64,000 nucleotides of DNA from Geodermatophilus sabuli (GTDB taxonomy: Bacteria; Actinomycetota; Actinomycetes; Mycobacteriales; Geodermatophilaceae), in contig NZ_OBDO01000001.1 in NCBI RefSeq assembly GCF_900215145.1, positions 806,001-870,000 on the forward strand, read 5' to 3'. A program made the position numbers and the translations under genes. Below are positions 16,830 to 29,250 of the stretch, piece by piece (the stretch's first letter is position 1; every line of letters starts with the position of its first letter). The notes beneath the pieces were generated by a model that saw nothing but the letters and a program-made list of their open reading frames with translations, searched no databases and had not been told where the DNA came from.

Positions 16830-16864
16830 AGTGGATCCATGCGGGTCACGCCGACGGATCCACT
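16830..16864. terminator. Inverted repeat between convergent genes
   Basis: AGTGGATCC (16830-16838) and GGATCCACT (16856-16864) are a perfect 9-bp inverted repeat with a 17-base loop. It lies exactly between the ends of the glucokinase and LOR/SDH genes and probably ends transcription in both directions. Confidence 0.55.
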
Positions 16865-16867
16865 CCC

Positions 16868-18103
16868 TCACGTCAGTTCGCGGGCGAGCTGCTCGAGGAA
16901 CAGGCCGATGTCGGTGACGATGCCCATCGCCTGGGCGCTGCCGCGGTCGGCCAGCTTCGTGACCGTCGCCGGGTTGATGTCCACGCAGACCAGCGGCACC
17001 GACGCCGGCAGGATGTTCCCGGTCGCGATCGCGTGCAGCATCGTCGCCACCATGATCGCGAACCCGACGTCCGGCAGCTCGGCGCGCATCGCCCGCTGAC
17101 CCTCGATGACGTCGGTGTACACGTCGGGCAGGGGCCCGTCGTCGCGCACCGAGCCCACCAGCACGAACGGCTTGCCGGCGCGGACCATCGCGTGCATGAC
17201 CCCGCCGGTCAGGACGCCGGACCCGACGGCCGCCGCGATGGAACCCGCCCGCCGGATCGTGTTGATCGCCCGGATGTGGTGCTCGTGGCCGTGCGGCACT
17301 CCCGACCCCTTGGCGAGGTCGACGCCCAGCGACGTGCCGTACAGCGCCGACTCGATGTCGTGGGTGGCCAGCGCGTTCCCGGCGAAGAGGACGTCGACGT
17401 AGCCGGCGTCGACCAGCCGGACCATCGCCGGGGCCGCCCCGGTGTGGACGACGGCCGGCCCGCCGACCCACAGCACCTTCTTCCCGGCGGCCTTGACCTC
17501 CCGCATCCGCTCGGCGATCTGCCGCACCAGCAGTCCCTGCGGCTTCTCGCTGGAAGCCACCGACGACATGAACCCGAAGGCCTCCTCCTCGCCGCGGGGG
17601 ACCGACGGCGGCATCTCCACCCGCACGCCGTGCGCACCGCACACCACCGCCTGGCCGGCCCGCACGTCGCTCACCGGCACCGTGTGGACGACGACGCGCC
17701 CGCCCTGCTCGGTGACCACCAGGCCGCAGTCCATCTCGGCGCGGTCGACCGGCAGCCACTCCCGGTCCAGGCGCACGAACGTGTCGAGGTTGGTCGTGGA
17801 GTAGAAGTCGTCGGGGAAGACGCCGTCGGCCGGTGCCGGGCGGGTGGTCGCCGTCCCCGGGTCGACGGCGTTGGCCCCGTGGGTCTGCAGGCGCATGACG
17901 ATCCGGTCGAGCAGTTCGGCGTCCCCGGCGCTGACCCGCACCGTCGCGCGCGACTCGTCCTCGTGCTGCCGACCGAGGGCGAGGTCCTCGATGCGGTAGT
18001 CGCCGCCGTACTCGAGGACGTCGTCGAGCACGCGGGCGAGGACGCCGGTGTCCATGAGGTGGCCGACCAGCGTGACGGTGGTCGAGTGCAGCGCGGCGTC
18101 CAC
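16868..18103 (-). CDS. LOR/SDH-domain enzyme (TIGR00300 family, ArgZ/OCD-like)
   Basis: 411 residues. The N-terminal 100 residues match the LOR/SDH conserved domain (VTLVGHLMDTGVLARVLDDV). The remainder has a Rossmann-like core with WVGGPAVVHTG, FAGNALATHDIES and GGVMHAMVRAGKPFVLVGS. The family includes archaeal-type ornithine cyclodeaminase and the C-terminal half of ArgZ/AgrE, so a role in ornithine/arginine breakdown is a reasonable guess but not proven. GTG 18103 is chosen because TAGCCT stands 7 bases upstream (leaderless), and homology begins there at once. No arginine-pathway gene is near, so context does not help. Confidence 0.82.
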   Translation of the reverse strand: MDAALHSTTVTLVGHLMDTGVLARVLDDVLEYGGDYRIEDLALGRQHEDESRATVRVSAGDAELLDRIVMRLQTHGANAVDPGTATTRPAPADGVFPDDFYSTTNLDTFVRLDREWLPVDRAEMDCGLVVTEQGGRVVVHTVPVSDVRAGQAVVCGAHGVRVEMPPSVPRGEEEAFGFMSSVASSEKPQGLLVRQIAERMREVKAAGKKVLWVGGPAVVHTGAAPAMVRLVDAGYVDVLFAGNALATHDIESALYGTSLGVDLAKGSGVPHGHEHHIRAINTIRRAGSIAAAVGSGVLTGGVMHAMVRAGKPFVLVGSVRDDGPLPDVYTDVIEGQRAMRAELPDVGFAIMVATMLHAIATGNILPASVPLVCVDINPATVTKLADRGSAQAMGIVTDIGLFLEQLARELT

Positions 18104-18186
18104 ACGCCGGAGGCTATGGGATCCGTGACGCCCGGTGGCCCCTGCTGGGTCCCGCAGCGAGCGTCCGATGGATGGGGCGTCCTCGC

Positions 18187-18873
18187 TCAGACCACGGCGC
18201 CGTCGTCGCCGTCCTCGGTCGACCGCTCGCGCATCCGCGACACGAGCATCGCGACCCCGCCGACCACCGCGGCGACGCCGAGCACCAGGCCGACGTCCGG
18301 GGACAGCCGCAGCACCCGCGGCGCCACCACCAGCACCGCCCCGACGGCGATCAGCAGCACCGCGTACAGCGAGGCGGGCGCGGGGGCCGGCACCGGCGGG
18401 GGCGGCGGCGGCTCGTAGTGCTCCTCCGGCCGGTCCAGCACCTCCGGCTCGGCCGGCAGCGGAGGAGGGGCGTCGGAGGGCTCGTCCGCCACGGCGGTGC
18501 GGCCGTTCTCGGCCTCGAACGCGGCCACGATCCGGGCCCACTCGGCGTCCTCGTCGACGTCCGGACGCGGCGCGCGCGGAGCCCGCGTCCGCTCGGGGAC
18601 GTGCTCGTCGACGTGCTGCTCGACCAGCGCCCGGCCCTCGCCGCTGCGCGCGCGGTCGACGAACAGGCGGTCGGTCGGCGGGCTCGGCAGGGACACCGTC
18701 CGCGTGTAGGGCTCGACGTCGGCCGAGGGCTCCAGGTAGGCGGCGATGCCGGCGTCGCGCAGCACGTCGAGCAGGTGCTCACCGACGCGGGGGTCGACGT
18801 CGCGCAGCGGGGACCACAGGGCGGCGTCCAGCCCGTTGTCCCGGCGGCCGCGGCCGCGTCGGGGGCCGCTCAC
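18187..18873 (-). CDS. Hypothetical membrane protein with two C-terminal helices
   Basis: 228 residues. The N-terminal 70 residues (LDAALWSPLRDVDPRVGEHLLDVLRDAGIAAYLEPS) form a small soluble domain that looks like a DUF-type cytosolic region. A Pro-rich acidic linker follows. The end holds two membrane helices (LYAVLLIAVGAVLVVAPRVL and VGLVLGVAAVVGGVAMLV). The GTG start overlaps the TGA of the hydrolase upstream (GTGA), so it is the second gene of a two-gene operon. The 83-base gap to the LOR/SDH gene shows only that gene's promoter. I cannot name its function. Confidence 0.85.
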   Translation of the reverse strand: MSGPRRGRGRRDNGLDAALWSPLRDVDPRVGEHLLDVLRDAGIAAYLEPSADVEPYTRTVSLPSPPTDRLFVDRARSGEGRALVEQHVDEHVPERTRAPRAPRPDVDEDAEWARIVAAFEAENGRTAVADEPSDAPPPLPAEPEVLDRPEEHYEPPPPPPVPAPAPASLYAVLLIAVGAVLVVAPRVLRLSPDVGLVLGVAAVVGGVAMLVSRMRERSTEDGDDGAVV

Positions 18874-19748
18874 GAGTGCTCCTCGCCGGCACTGGTCGCC
18901 CGCGTTCGCGCAGCTGCCGCCTCCATGCACGGACGCGCGAGCTCGCCCGTCGTCTTCCTCTCGACGGCCGGCACGCGGGCGCGGATCCAGTCCACCGAGT
19001 CGGCGAAGATGCGTGGGGCGTCGTTGTCGAGCGTGGCGACGTGGTAGCTGTCCTCGAGCAGCACCTCAGCGGTGTCGGCGCTCGAGACGTCGGCCAGCAG
19101 CACCCGCACCGAGGCGGGCTCGACGACGTGGTCGGTGACGCTGCGGAACACCAGCAGGGGAGCGGTCACGCGGGCGAGGTCCGCCCGGGTGGCCGTCCAC
19201 AGCCGGCGCAGACCGAGCACCGCACGGGTCGGCAGCCTGGGGTAGGCCAGCTCGGTGACCCCCGCCTTCTTGACGTCGTTGCCGATCGGTGTCCAGCTGG
19301 GGGTGAGCCGGGCGAGCAGCGGCAGCAGCTTGGCGTCCAGTCGCTGGGTGAGCAGCGAGGGGTTGACCAGCACCAGGCCGGCGACGTCGTCCGGCCGCAG
19401 CTCGGCCAGCCGGATCGCCAGGGTGCCGCCCATCGACAGGCCCGCGACGACGACGCGGTCGCACTCGGCGGCCAGCTCGTCGAAGGCGCTGGAGACGGCG
19501 TCCACCCAGTCCCGCTCAGTGGTCAGGTTGCAGTCCTGCCAGCGGGTGCCGTGGCCCGGCAGCAGCGGCGCCCGGACGGCGAAACCCGCCGCGGCCAGGT
19601 GCTCACCCCACGGCCGCATGCTGAACGGCGAGCCGGTGAACCCGTGCAGCAGCAGGACGCCGGTGCCGCCACCGTCGGTGCCGCCGGGGAACGCGAACGG
19701 CTCGGCGCCGGGCAGCAGACCTGGTGGAGGTGCCTCGTCAGTGGGCAC
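18870..19748 (-). CDS. Alpha/beta hydrolase (monoacylglycerol lipase / carboxylesterase type)
   Basis: 292 residues. Oxyanion region LLLHGFTGSP, nucleophile elbow GLSMGG (Ser), acid in SVTDHVVEP and base in DSYHVATLDND match Est30/monoacylglycerol-lipase-like carboxylesterases with a small lid. It probably hydrolyses short- or mid-chain glycerides or esters in the cytoplasm. GTG 19748 is chosen over an upstream in-frame start because GAGGAGG stands 6 bases before it. It is divergent from the PlsC acyltransferase gene, which may link it to lipid turnover. The end overlaps the next gene by 4 bases. Confidence 0.9.
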   Translation of the reverse strand: MPTDEAPPPGLLPGAEPFAFPGGTDGGGTGVLLLHGFTGSPFSMRPWGEHLAAAGFAVRAPLLPGHGTRWQDCNLTTERDWVDAVSSAFDELAAECDRVVVAGLSMGGTLAIRLAELRPDDVAGLVLVNPSLLTQRLDAKLLPLLARLTPSWTPIGNDVKKAGVTELAYPRLPTRAVLGLRRLWTATRADLARVTAPLLVFRSVTDHVVEPASVRVLLADVSSADTAEVLLEDSYHVATLDNDAPRIFADSVDWIRARVPAVERKTTGELARPCMEAAAARTRATSAGEEHS

Positions 19749-19870
19749 GGTGGTCCTCCTCGGCGTCGGCGGTGGTGCCGACCGGCAAGCGCGGGCTGGG
19801 ACCGGCGGTGCGGACCTCACGTTGTCCATCGACCGCCGGGCTCCTTAGTCTGGCAGCCCCCGAGGGAGGC

Positions 19871-20635
19871 GTGTTGTTCTACTGGTTCCTCAAGTTCGTG
19901 GCGGTCGGCCCCGTCGTCAAGGTCCTGTTCCGGCCCCGGGCCGAGGGCGTGGACAGCGTCCCCCGCACGGGTGCGGCGATCCTCGCCAGCAACCACCTGT
20001 CCGCGGCGGACTGGGTGTTCATGCCGCTCTCGCTGCGCCGCCGCGTGACGTTCCTCGCCAAGGCGGAGTACTTCACCGGCGCGGGCGTCAAGGGCTTCCT
20101 GCAGCGGGCGTTCTTCTCCGGCGCCGGGCAGGTGCCGATCGACCGCAGCAGCGCGTCCGCCGCCGAGAACGCGATCCGGACCGGCCTGCGGATCCTCCGC
20201 GACGGCAAGCTGCTGGGCATCTACCCCGAGGGCACCCGCTCGCCGGACGGCCGGCTGTTCCGGGGCAAGACCGGGGTGGCGCGGATGGCGCTGGAGACCG
20301 GCGTCCCCGTCGTCCCCGTCGCGATGGTCTACCGGCCGCGCCGGCTGCCGCTGGTGGGGGACAAGCTGCCCAAGGTGTGCGTCCGTTTCGGGGAGCCGCT
20401 GGACTTCAGCCGCTACGAGGGGCTGGCCGGTGACCGCTTCGTGGAGCGGTCGATCACCGACGAGATCATGTACGAGATCATGACGCTGTCGGCGCAGGAG
20501 TACGTCGACGTCTACGGCGCGAAGGTCAAGAAGTCGATGGACGCCACGGGTGCGAGCGCGTCGGAGGTCATCCGCGGGATGCAGCCCCCGACCGACGAGG
20601 CCGCCGACCGCGCCCCGGACACCCTGGCCGGCTGA
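19871..20635 (+). CDS. plsC: 1-acyl-sn-glycerol-3-phosphate acyltransferase (PlsC, Rv2182c-like)
   Basis: 254 residues. Acyltransferase motif I NHLSAAD (His42, Asp47) and motif III YPEGTRS are intact, and the block TFLAKAEYFTG is typical of actinobacterial PlsC. A hydrophobic N-terminus (FYWFLKFVAVGPVVKVLF) binds the membrane. It should transfer an acyl group to lysophosphatidic acid to give phosphatidic acid. GAGGGAGG lies right before GTG 19871; TTG three bases on is the alternative start. A -10-like TAGTCT is at 19848-19853. Its position agrees with Rv2182c in the conserved mycobacterial order. Confidence 0.92.
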   Translation: MLFYWFLKFVAVGPVVKVLFRPRAEGVDSVPRTGAAILASNHLSAADWVFMPLSLRRRVTFLAKAEYFTGAGVKGFLQRAFFSGAGQVPIDRSSASAAENAIRTGLRILRDGKLLGIYPEGTRSPDGRLFRGKTGVARMALETGVPVVPVAMVYRPRRLPLVGDKLPKVCVRFGEPLDFSRYEGLAGDRFVERSITDEIMYEIMTLSAQEYVDVYGAKVKKSMDATGASASEVIRGMQPPTDEAADRAPDTLAG

Positions 20636-20671
20636 CGGCCCCTCGCCCTGGACGGGGCCGGGGGTCCGTCC

Positions 20672-20974
20672 TCAGGGGCGCCACTCCGGGCGGTAGTGCG
20701 GGTGGTCGGCGTAGGTCTGCCCGATCAGCCGCAGCGCGTTGTCCATGGTGTCGCCGCGCCTGCCCTGCCGCTCCAGGTCGCGGAAGTACTCCACCAGCTG
20801 CCGCTTGGCCGCGGCGTCCCGCAGCACGTGGGCGACCAGGGCCCGGTTGCCCGGCGCGGGGCTGAGCTGGACGAAGCGGGCGGCCTCCTCGTCCTCGTCG
20901 AAGCGGGCCAGCAGGAACTCGACGAGGTCACCGTCCCGCAGGGGCAGGTCCGCGTGGCGTCCGGTCGCCGGCAT
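20672..20974 (-). CDS. DUF6221-like small protein
   Basis: 100 residues, mostly helical. The opening DLVEFLLARFDEDEEAARFV and the ending YADHPHYRPEWRP are characteristic of the DUF6221 proteins widespread in actinobacteria, whose function is unknown. ATG 20974 lies 2 bases after the glycerol kinase stop, so it is probably cotranscribed with glpK. No membrane segment or cysteine is present. Confidence 0.8.
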   Translation of the reverse strand: MPATGRHADLPLRDGDLVEFLLARFDEDEEAARFVQLSPAPGNRALVAHVLRDAAAKRQLVEYFRDLERQGRRGDTMDNALRLIGQTYADHPHYRPEWRP

Positions 20975-20976
20975 CG

Positions 20977-22452
20977 TCAGCGCGCCCAGCCGCCGGCGCG
21001 GGTGAGGCCGGCCCGCCAGCGGTCGTGCCGGCCGTCGTCCCGGCGTCCCGGCACCGGCTCGAACCGGCGGTCCAGCGACCAGGTCGCGGCCAGCTCGTCG
21101 GTGGTCGACCACACCCCCGTGCCCAGCCCGGCGAGGAACGCCGCGCCCAGCGCCGTCGTCTCGGTGACCACCGGCCGGCGCACCGGTACGCCGAGCTGGT
21201 CGGCCTGCAGCTGCAGCAGGAGGTCGTTGGCGCTGGCGCCGCCGTCGGCGGACAGCTCCGGCACCTCCAGCCCCGCCTCGTCGACCATGACGTCGACGAC
21301 GTCGCGCACCTCGAAGGCGATCGCCTCGAGCGTGGCCCGGGCCAGGTGCGCGCGGGTGGTGCCCCGCGTCAGGCCGACGATCGCGCCCCGGGCGTGCGGG
21401 TCCCAGTGCGGGGCGCCCATGCCGGTCAGCGCGGGGACGAAGACGACGTCGCCGGAGTCGGGCACCGTGCGCGCCAGCCCCTCGATCTCGGCGGCGGAGT
21501 CGATCAGGCCCAGCCCGTCGCGCAGCCACTGCACCGCCGCGCCGGTCACGAAGATGGACCCCTCCAGCGCGTAGACCAGCCCGTCGCCGAGGTCCCAGGC
21601 CACGGTGGTGAGCAGCCCGGCACCCGAGCGGACCGGCGTGGCCCCGGTGTTGGTCAGCACGAACGAGCCGGTGCCGTAGGTGCACTTGCTCGTGCCGGGG
21701 GAGTAGCAGGCCTGGCCGAACAGCGCGGCCTGCTGGTCGCCGGCGATGCCCGCGACCGGCAACCGCAGCCCGAGGAAGGCGTCGGGGTTGGTCGTGCCGA
21801 CGACGCCGGAACTGGGCACCACCTCCGGCAGGGCCGACCGCGGGACGTCGAACAGCGCGCACAGCTCCTCGGACCACCCACCCGCCTCGAGGTCGTAGAG
21901 CAGCGTGCGGCAGGCGTTGCTCGGATCGGTGACGTACACCGCCCCGCCGGTCAGCCGGGAGACGACGAACGAGTCGACCGTGCCCAGGGCCAGCCTGCCG
22001 TCGCGGACCCCCGCCCACAGGCTGGGCTCCTCGGCGGCCAGCCAGCAGAACGTGGTGCCGGTGAAGTAGGGGTCCAGTCGCAGCCCGGTCAGCTCGGCGA
22101 CCCGGTCCTCGTGTCCCGCCTCGCGCAGCCGGTCGCAGATGCCGGTCGTGCGCCGGTCCTGCCAGACGATCGCCGGCCGGGGCGCCCGGCCGGTGCGCCG
22201 GTCCCACACGACCGCGGTCTCCCGCTGGTCGGTGATCCCCACGCAGGTGGGCTGCGCGTCGGTGCCGGCCAGCGCCTGGCGGCACGCGGCGAGGGTCGCC
22301 GTCCAGATGTCCTCGGGCTCGTGCTCGACCCAGCCCGGCCGGGGGAACAGCTGCGCGAACTCGCGGTAGCCGCGGGCGAGGACGGCACCGTCCTCGCCCA
22401 CGACCAGCGCGGTCACCCCGGTCGTCCCCGCGTCGATCGCCAGCACCGGCAT
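20977..22452 (-). CDS. glpK: Glycerol kinase
   Basis: 491 residues, normal length for GlpK. FGGY-family motifs are clear: AIDAGTTGVTALV at the N-terminus, GITDQRETAVVWDRRTG, the substrate region EPEDIW, and GMGAPHWDPHARG plus DGGASANDLLLQ near the end. It phosphorylates glycerol to sn-glycerol-3-phosphate, feeding glycerolipid synthesis or glycolysis. ATG 22452 has TAGGTT exactly 7 bases upstream, a leaderless promoter. It is followed by a DUF6221-like gene in the same direction. No glycerol facilitator or dehydrogenase is next to it. Confidence 0.96.
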   Translation of the reverse strand: MPVLAIDAGTTGVTALVVGEDGAVLARGYREFAQLFPRPGWVEHEPEDIWTATLAACRQALAGTDAQPTCVGITDQRETAVVWDRRTGRAPRPAIVWQDRRTTGICDRLREAGHEDRVAELTGLRLDPYFTGTTFCWLAAEEPSLWAGVRDGRLALGTVDSFVVSRLTGGAVYVTDPSNACRTLLYDLEAGGWSEELCALFDVPRSALPEVVPSSGVVGTTNPDAFLGLRLPVAGIAGDQQAALFGQACYSPGTSKCTYGTGSFVLTNTGATPVRSGAGLLTTVAWDLGDGLVYALEGSIFVTGAAVQWLRDGLGLIDSAAEIEGLARTVPDSGDVVFVPALTGMGAPHWDPHARGAIVGLTRGTTRAHLARATLEAIAFEVRDVVDVMVDEAGLEVPELSADGGASANDLLLQLQADQLGVPVRRPVVTETTALGAAFLAGLGTGVWSTTDELAATWSLDRRFEPVPGRRDDGRHDRWRAGLTRAGGWAR

Positions 22453-22534
22453 GGGCCCGAACCTAGCCGGTGGTCCCCGCGTCGAGCAGCGCGGCGACGG
22501 ACACCGACCAGAGCGCTCCGCCTACGGTGGGTGC

Positions 22535-23023
22535 GTGCGGCGGTTCTTCTACGACACCGAGTTCATCGAGGACGGCACGACGATCGACCTGGTGTCGATC
22601 GGGGTCGTCGACGACACCGGGCGGGAGTTCTACGCCGTGAGCACCGAGTTCGACGAGCGCCGGGCCATCCCCTGGGTGCGGCGCAACGTCCTCGACCAGC
22701 TGCCCCCGCCGGCCGACCGGGCGTGGCGCAGCCGGCAGCGCATCCGGGACGACCTGCTGGCCTTCCTCACCGGGCCCGGTGAGGAGATCGAGCTCTGGGC
22801 CTGGTTCGCCGCCTACGACCACGTGGCGCTGTGCCAGCTGTGGGGTGCGATGCCGGCGTTGCCCCGGCCGATCCCGCGGTTCACCCGTGAGCTGCGCCAG
22901 CGCTGGGACGACCTGGGGCAGCCGCCGTTGCCGCCCAAGCCGCCCGGCACCCACGACGCGCTGGTCGACGCCCGCTACAACCTCGCCCGCTGGCAGGCGA
23001 TGGAGGGCGCACGGCCCCGCTGA
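22535..23023 (+). CDS. RNase AS: 3'-5' exoribonuclease for poly(A) tails (Rv2179c-like)
   Basis: 162 residues. DEDDh exonuclease residues are Asp7 and Glu9 (FFYDTEF), the middle Asp in AWFAAYDHVALC, and His/Asp in HDALVDARYN. Size and wording match M. tuberculosis Rv2179c, a polyadenylate-preferring RNase. GTG 22535 has TACGGT 6 bases upstream, a leaderless arrangement. Divergent from glpK; convergent with the P450 gene. Confidence 0.9.
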   Translation: MRRFFYDTEFIEDGTTIDLVSIGVVDDTGREFYAVSTEFDERRAIPWVRRNVLDQLPPPADRAWRSRQRIRDDLLAFLTGPGEEIELWAWFAAYDHVALCQLWGAMPALPRPIPRFTRELRQRWDDLGQPPLPPKPPGTHDALVDARYNLARWQAMEGARPR

Positions 23024-23036
23024 CGGCCCCCGGCGG

Positions 23037-24254
23037 TCAGGCGCCCGTGACCGGCGTCGGGGTGAAGGTGACCGGCAGCTCCTTCAGGCCGCGCAGGACG
23101 CCACCGGCCGACCACTGCAGCGCGTCCTCGTCCACGGCGAGGGCCAGGTCCGGCAGCCGGGCCAGCAGCTGGGTGAACGCGATCTGCCCCTCGAGCCGGG
23201 CCAGCGGCGCGCCGAGGCAGTAGTGGACGCCGTGCCCGAAGGCGAGGTGCCCGGGGCCGGCCGCTCCGACGTCGAGCGAGTCGGGGTCCGGGAAGCGGTC
23301 GGGGTCCCGGTCGGCCGCGGCGACGGCGAGCAGCACCACGTCGCCGCGCGGGATGGTCACCCCGCCGATCTCGAGGTCCTCGACGGCGTAGCGGGTCAGC
23401 CCGGGGTTGACCGGGCCGTCGAAGCGGAGCAGCTCCTCGACCGCCTGCGGGACCAGGGAGGGGTCGGCGCGCAGCCGGTCGAGCTGGTCGGGCGAGCGCA
23501 GCAGCGCCAGCGTCCCGTTGCCGATCAGGTTGACGGTGGTGACGTACCCGGCGACGAGCAGCAGGAAGGTCATCGCGAGGAGCTCCTGCGCGTCCAACCG
23601 CTCACCCTCGTCGGTCGCCTCCACCAGGTCGGTCAGCAGGTCGTCCGCGGGCCTGGCGCGCTTGGCCTGGACCAGGTCGGCGAGGTAGCCGTGCATCCGC
23701 TCGCGCGCCGCCGTCACGCGCGCCAGGTCCTCCTGCGGGTCGAACGGCTGGTCCAGCACCTCGTCGGTCCAGGCGCGGAAGCGCTCCCGGTCGGCGGCCG
23801 GGACGCCGAGGAGCTCGCCGATGACGGTGATCGGCAGCGGGAGGGCGAACTCGCCGACGAGCTCGGCGGTGCCCCGCGGGGTGATCCGGTCCAGCAGCGC
23901 GTCGGTGATCTGCTGGACCCGCGGCCGCAGCGCCTCGACCCGGCGGGCGGTGAAGGCCTTCGACACCAGCCGCCGCAGCCGCGTGTGCTCCGGGGGGTCG
24001 GTGCCGATCATGCTGCGGCTCAGGAAGTCGCCGCGGAGCAGGCTGCGCAGGGCCACCGCGTGGTGCGGGTCGTTGCTCAGCCGTGGGTCCGACAGCGCCG
24101 CGAGCACGTCCTCGTAGCGCGCGACCACCCACACGGGCAGGCGCAGCCTCGGGTCGAGCCGACGGACCGGCCCGCTCTCGCGCAGCGCGGCGAGGACGGG
24201 CCAGGGGTCGGCCAGCTCGGCGGCCTCGGCCAGCGGGGTGGCGGGTACGGTCAC
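23037..24254 (-). CDS. Cytochrome P450
   Basis: 405 residues, soluble bacterial class I size. I-helix VAGYVTT (oxygen activation), K-helix EELLR with the ExxR pattern, and heme loop FGHGVHYCLG with Cys346 as the iron ligand are all present. Substrate is unknown; the sequence style is that of CYP107/CYP105-like macrolide or secondary-metabolite hydroxylases. GTG 24254 has GGAGGGAG 6 bases upstream. No ferredoxin or reductase gene lies beside it, so redox partners must come from elsewhere. Convergent with the RNase AS gene, 13 bases apart. Confidence 0.93.
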   Translation of the reverse strand: MTVPATPLAEAAELADPWPVLAALRESGPVRRLDPRLRLPVWVVARYEDVLAALSDPRLSNDPHHAVALRSLLRGDFLSRSMIGTDPPEHTRLRRLVSKAFTARRVEALRPRVQQITDALLDRITPRGTAELVGEFALPLPITVIGELLGVPAADRERFRAWTDEVLDQPFDPQEDLARVTAARERMHGYLADLVQAKRARPADDLLTDLVEATDEGERLDAQELLAMTFLLLVAGYVTTVNLIGNGTLALLRSPDQLDRLRADPSLVPQAVEELLRFDGPVNPGLTRYAVEDLEIGGVTIPRGDVVLLAVAAADRDPDRFPDPDSLDVGAAGPGHLAFGHGVHYCLGAPLARLEGQIAFTQLLARLPDLALAVDEDALQWSAGGVLRGLKELPVTFTPTPVTGA

Positions 24255-24341
24255 GGCCGTCTCCCTCCGGTCGTGCGGCTCCCCGTGGACCCGACCAGCC
24301 TGGCACCGGACGCGCAGGAGGTCGACGCCCTGCCGCTCGGC

Positions 24342-25226
24342 TCAGGGCCGCAGGTGCGCCCAGTCCTCCGGGTGGGCGCGCAGGTGCTCGGCCACCGTCC
24401 GCGCGGGGTGGCCGGTGAGCGTGGGGACGACGTCGGTCACCGTCGCCAGCTCACCCGCGGCGATCGCCAGGTAGCTGGTCACCCATCCCTCCACCTCCCA
24501 GTCGGGGTGCCCGGAGGGACGGCGGGTGGCCCACGCCTCCTCGACGGTCTGCGGGCGGTACTCCCCGGGCAGGCCGGTGACCTCGGCGAGGACGGCGACC
24601 GCGTCGTCCACTGAGAGCGCCGCGGGCCCGGTGACGTCGAGCACGGCCCCGTCCAGGGCGGGGGAGTCGTCGAGCAGGACGGCGGCGCCGACGTCGGCGA
24701 GGTCGTCGCGGGAGACGAAGGACGCCCGGCCGTCTCCGGCCGGGGCGGCGATCACCGCCCGCCCCTCCTCGAGGGTGGCGAAGAACGGCACGAAGTCGGC
24801 GTACATCGCGTGCCGCAGGACCGTGGTGCGCACCCCGGTCGCGGTGAGCGCGTCCTCGGTGGTGGCGTGCTGGCGGGCCAGGGTGAAGACGGCGTCGGGC
24901 GCGGCGCCCAGGAAGGACGTGTAGACCACCCGCTGCACCCCGGCGTCGGCGGCGGCGCGGACGGCGGTGAGGTGCTGCTGCACGCGGTCCTCGGCCTCGG
25001 CCGCGGAGACGAGGTAGAGGGTGTGCACGCCGTCGAGGGCCGCCGTGAGCCCGGCCCCGTCGGCGTAGCCGCCGGGTGCGGCGACCACCTCGGCGTCCGG
25101 CAGCCGCGGCGCCCGGCCGGCGTCGCGCACCACCAGCCGCACCGTGACGTCGTCCCGTCCGGCGAGGCGGGCGGCCACCCGGCCACCGAGCGTGCCGGTG
25201 GCCCCGGTGACGGCGATCGTGCGCAT
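24342..25226 (-). CDS. NmrA-like NAD(P)-binding oxidoreductase
   Basis: 294 residues. The N-terminal Rossmann motif is GATGTLGGRVAARL, followed by YTSFLGAAPDAVFTLARQH and LRHAMYADFVP, as in NmrA/HSCARG and NAD(P)H:quinone-type extended SDRs. The SDR catalytic YxxxK is not obvious, so it may be a redox sensor or quinone reductase rather than a dehydrogenase. ATG 25226 follows a weak leader without a clear ribosome site. It stands divergent to the phosphofructokinase gene and 87 bases before the P450 gene in the same direction. Confidence 0.85.
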   Translation of the reverse strand: MRTIAVTGATGTLGGRVAARLAGRDDVTVRLVVRDAGRAPRLPDAEVVAAPGGYADGAGLTAALDGVHTLYLVSAAEAEDRVQQHLTAVRAAADAGVQRVVYTSFLGAAPDAVFTLARQHATTEDALTATGVRTTVLRHAMYADFVPFFATLEEGRAVIAAPAGDGRASFVSRDDLADVGAAVLLDDSPALDGAVLDVTGPAALSVDDAVAVLAEVTGLPGEYRPQTVEEAWATRRPSGHPDWEVEGWVTSYLAIAAGELATVTDVVPTLTGHPARTVAEHLRAHPEDWAHLRP

Positions 25227-25308
25227 CACGAGTGGCCCGGCCCCGGGTGCGGCATCATGACCCGGACCAACCCCCGAGCAGCCAGGACCCTTCCCGCGGA
25301 GGACGGAC

Positions 25309-28704
<3,396 letters not shown>

Positions 28705-28712
28705 CGCGAGCG

Positions 28713-28739
28713 GGCCCGCACCCCGGCGGGGTGCGGGCC
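28713..28739. terminator. Strong hairpin terminator between convergent genes
   Basis: GGCCCGCACCCC and GGGGTGCGGGCC form a perfect 12-bp stem with a 3-base loop. It lies just after ltaE and 17 bases beyond the end of the convergent bfr gene, so it serves both. No T-tract. Confidence 0.8.
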
Positions 28740-28755
28740 TCGTGTCGGGTGGGGC

Positions 28756-29250
28756 CTACTCGGCGTGGTCGCCGGGCGTCGGGTGCTCGATCTGGCCGGC
28801 CAGGTACAGCTGCTCGCCCAGGGTGTCGAGCAGGTGCAGCTGGGTCTCGAGGTAGTCGATGTGGTGTTCCTCGTCGGCGAGGATCTCCTCGAACAGGTTC
28901 TTGCTGACGCGGTCGCCGACCGACTCGCAGTACGGGATCGCCTCACGCAGCCGCGCCAGGACCTCGACCTCGACGGCCATGTCGGACTCGAACTGCTCGC
29001 GGACGGTCTGCCCGATCCGCAGCGGCAGCAGCTTCTGGTAGTTCGGCAGGCCCTCGAGGAAGAGGATGCGGTCGGTCAGCCGCTCCGCGTGGGTCATCTC
29101 CTCGATCGACTCGTCGCGGGTGTGCTTGGCGAGCTTGTTGTAGCCCCAGTTGGCCTGCATCTTGGCGTGCAGGAAGTACTGGTTGATGGCCGTGAGCTCG
29201 CTGGTCAGCTGCTCGTTCAGGTACTCGATGACCCGTGCGTCACCCTGCAT
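28756..29250 (-). CDS. bfr: Bacterioferritin
   Basis: 164 residues, aligning without gaps to E. coli Bfr at its start. Ferroxidase ligands Glu18, Glu51 and His54 are present, and Met52, the heme-binding residue, is conserved in IEEMTH. LADEEHHIDYLE supplies the remaining ligands. It forms a 24-mer that stores iron. Ribosome site GAGGAGGAG precedes ATG. A -10-like TAACCT is at 29278-29283 on this strand, with a 10-base palindrome AGGTCGACCT at 29314-29323 upstream. Paired with bfd just upstream in the same direction. Confidence 0.97.
   Translation of the reverse strand: MQGDARVIEYLNEQLTSELTAINQYFLHAKMQANWGYNKLAKHTRDESIEEMTHAERLTDRILFLEGLPNYQKLLPLRIGQTVREQFESDMAVEVEVLARLREAIPYCESVGDRVSKNLFEEILADEEHHIDYLETQLHLLDTLGEQLYLAGQIEHPTPGDHAE

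Noticed and set aside
16830-16864. Insertion-sequence ends or attachment site (AGTGGATCC / GGATCCACT)
   Set aside because: No transposase or integrase, no target duplication, and the repeat sits exactly between two convergent stops, which fits a terminator.
20672-22285. 537-codon minus-strand frame across glpK
   Set aside because: Only its last 100 codons (from ATG 20974) look like a real protein; the rest is a second frame of glpK.
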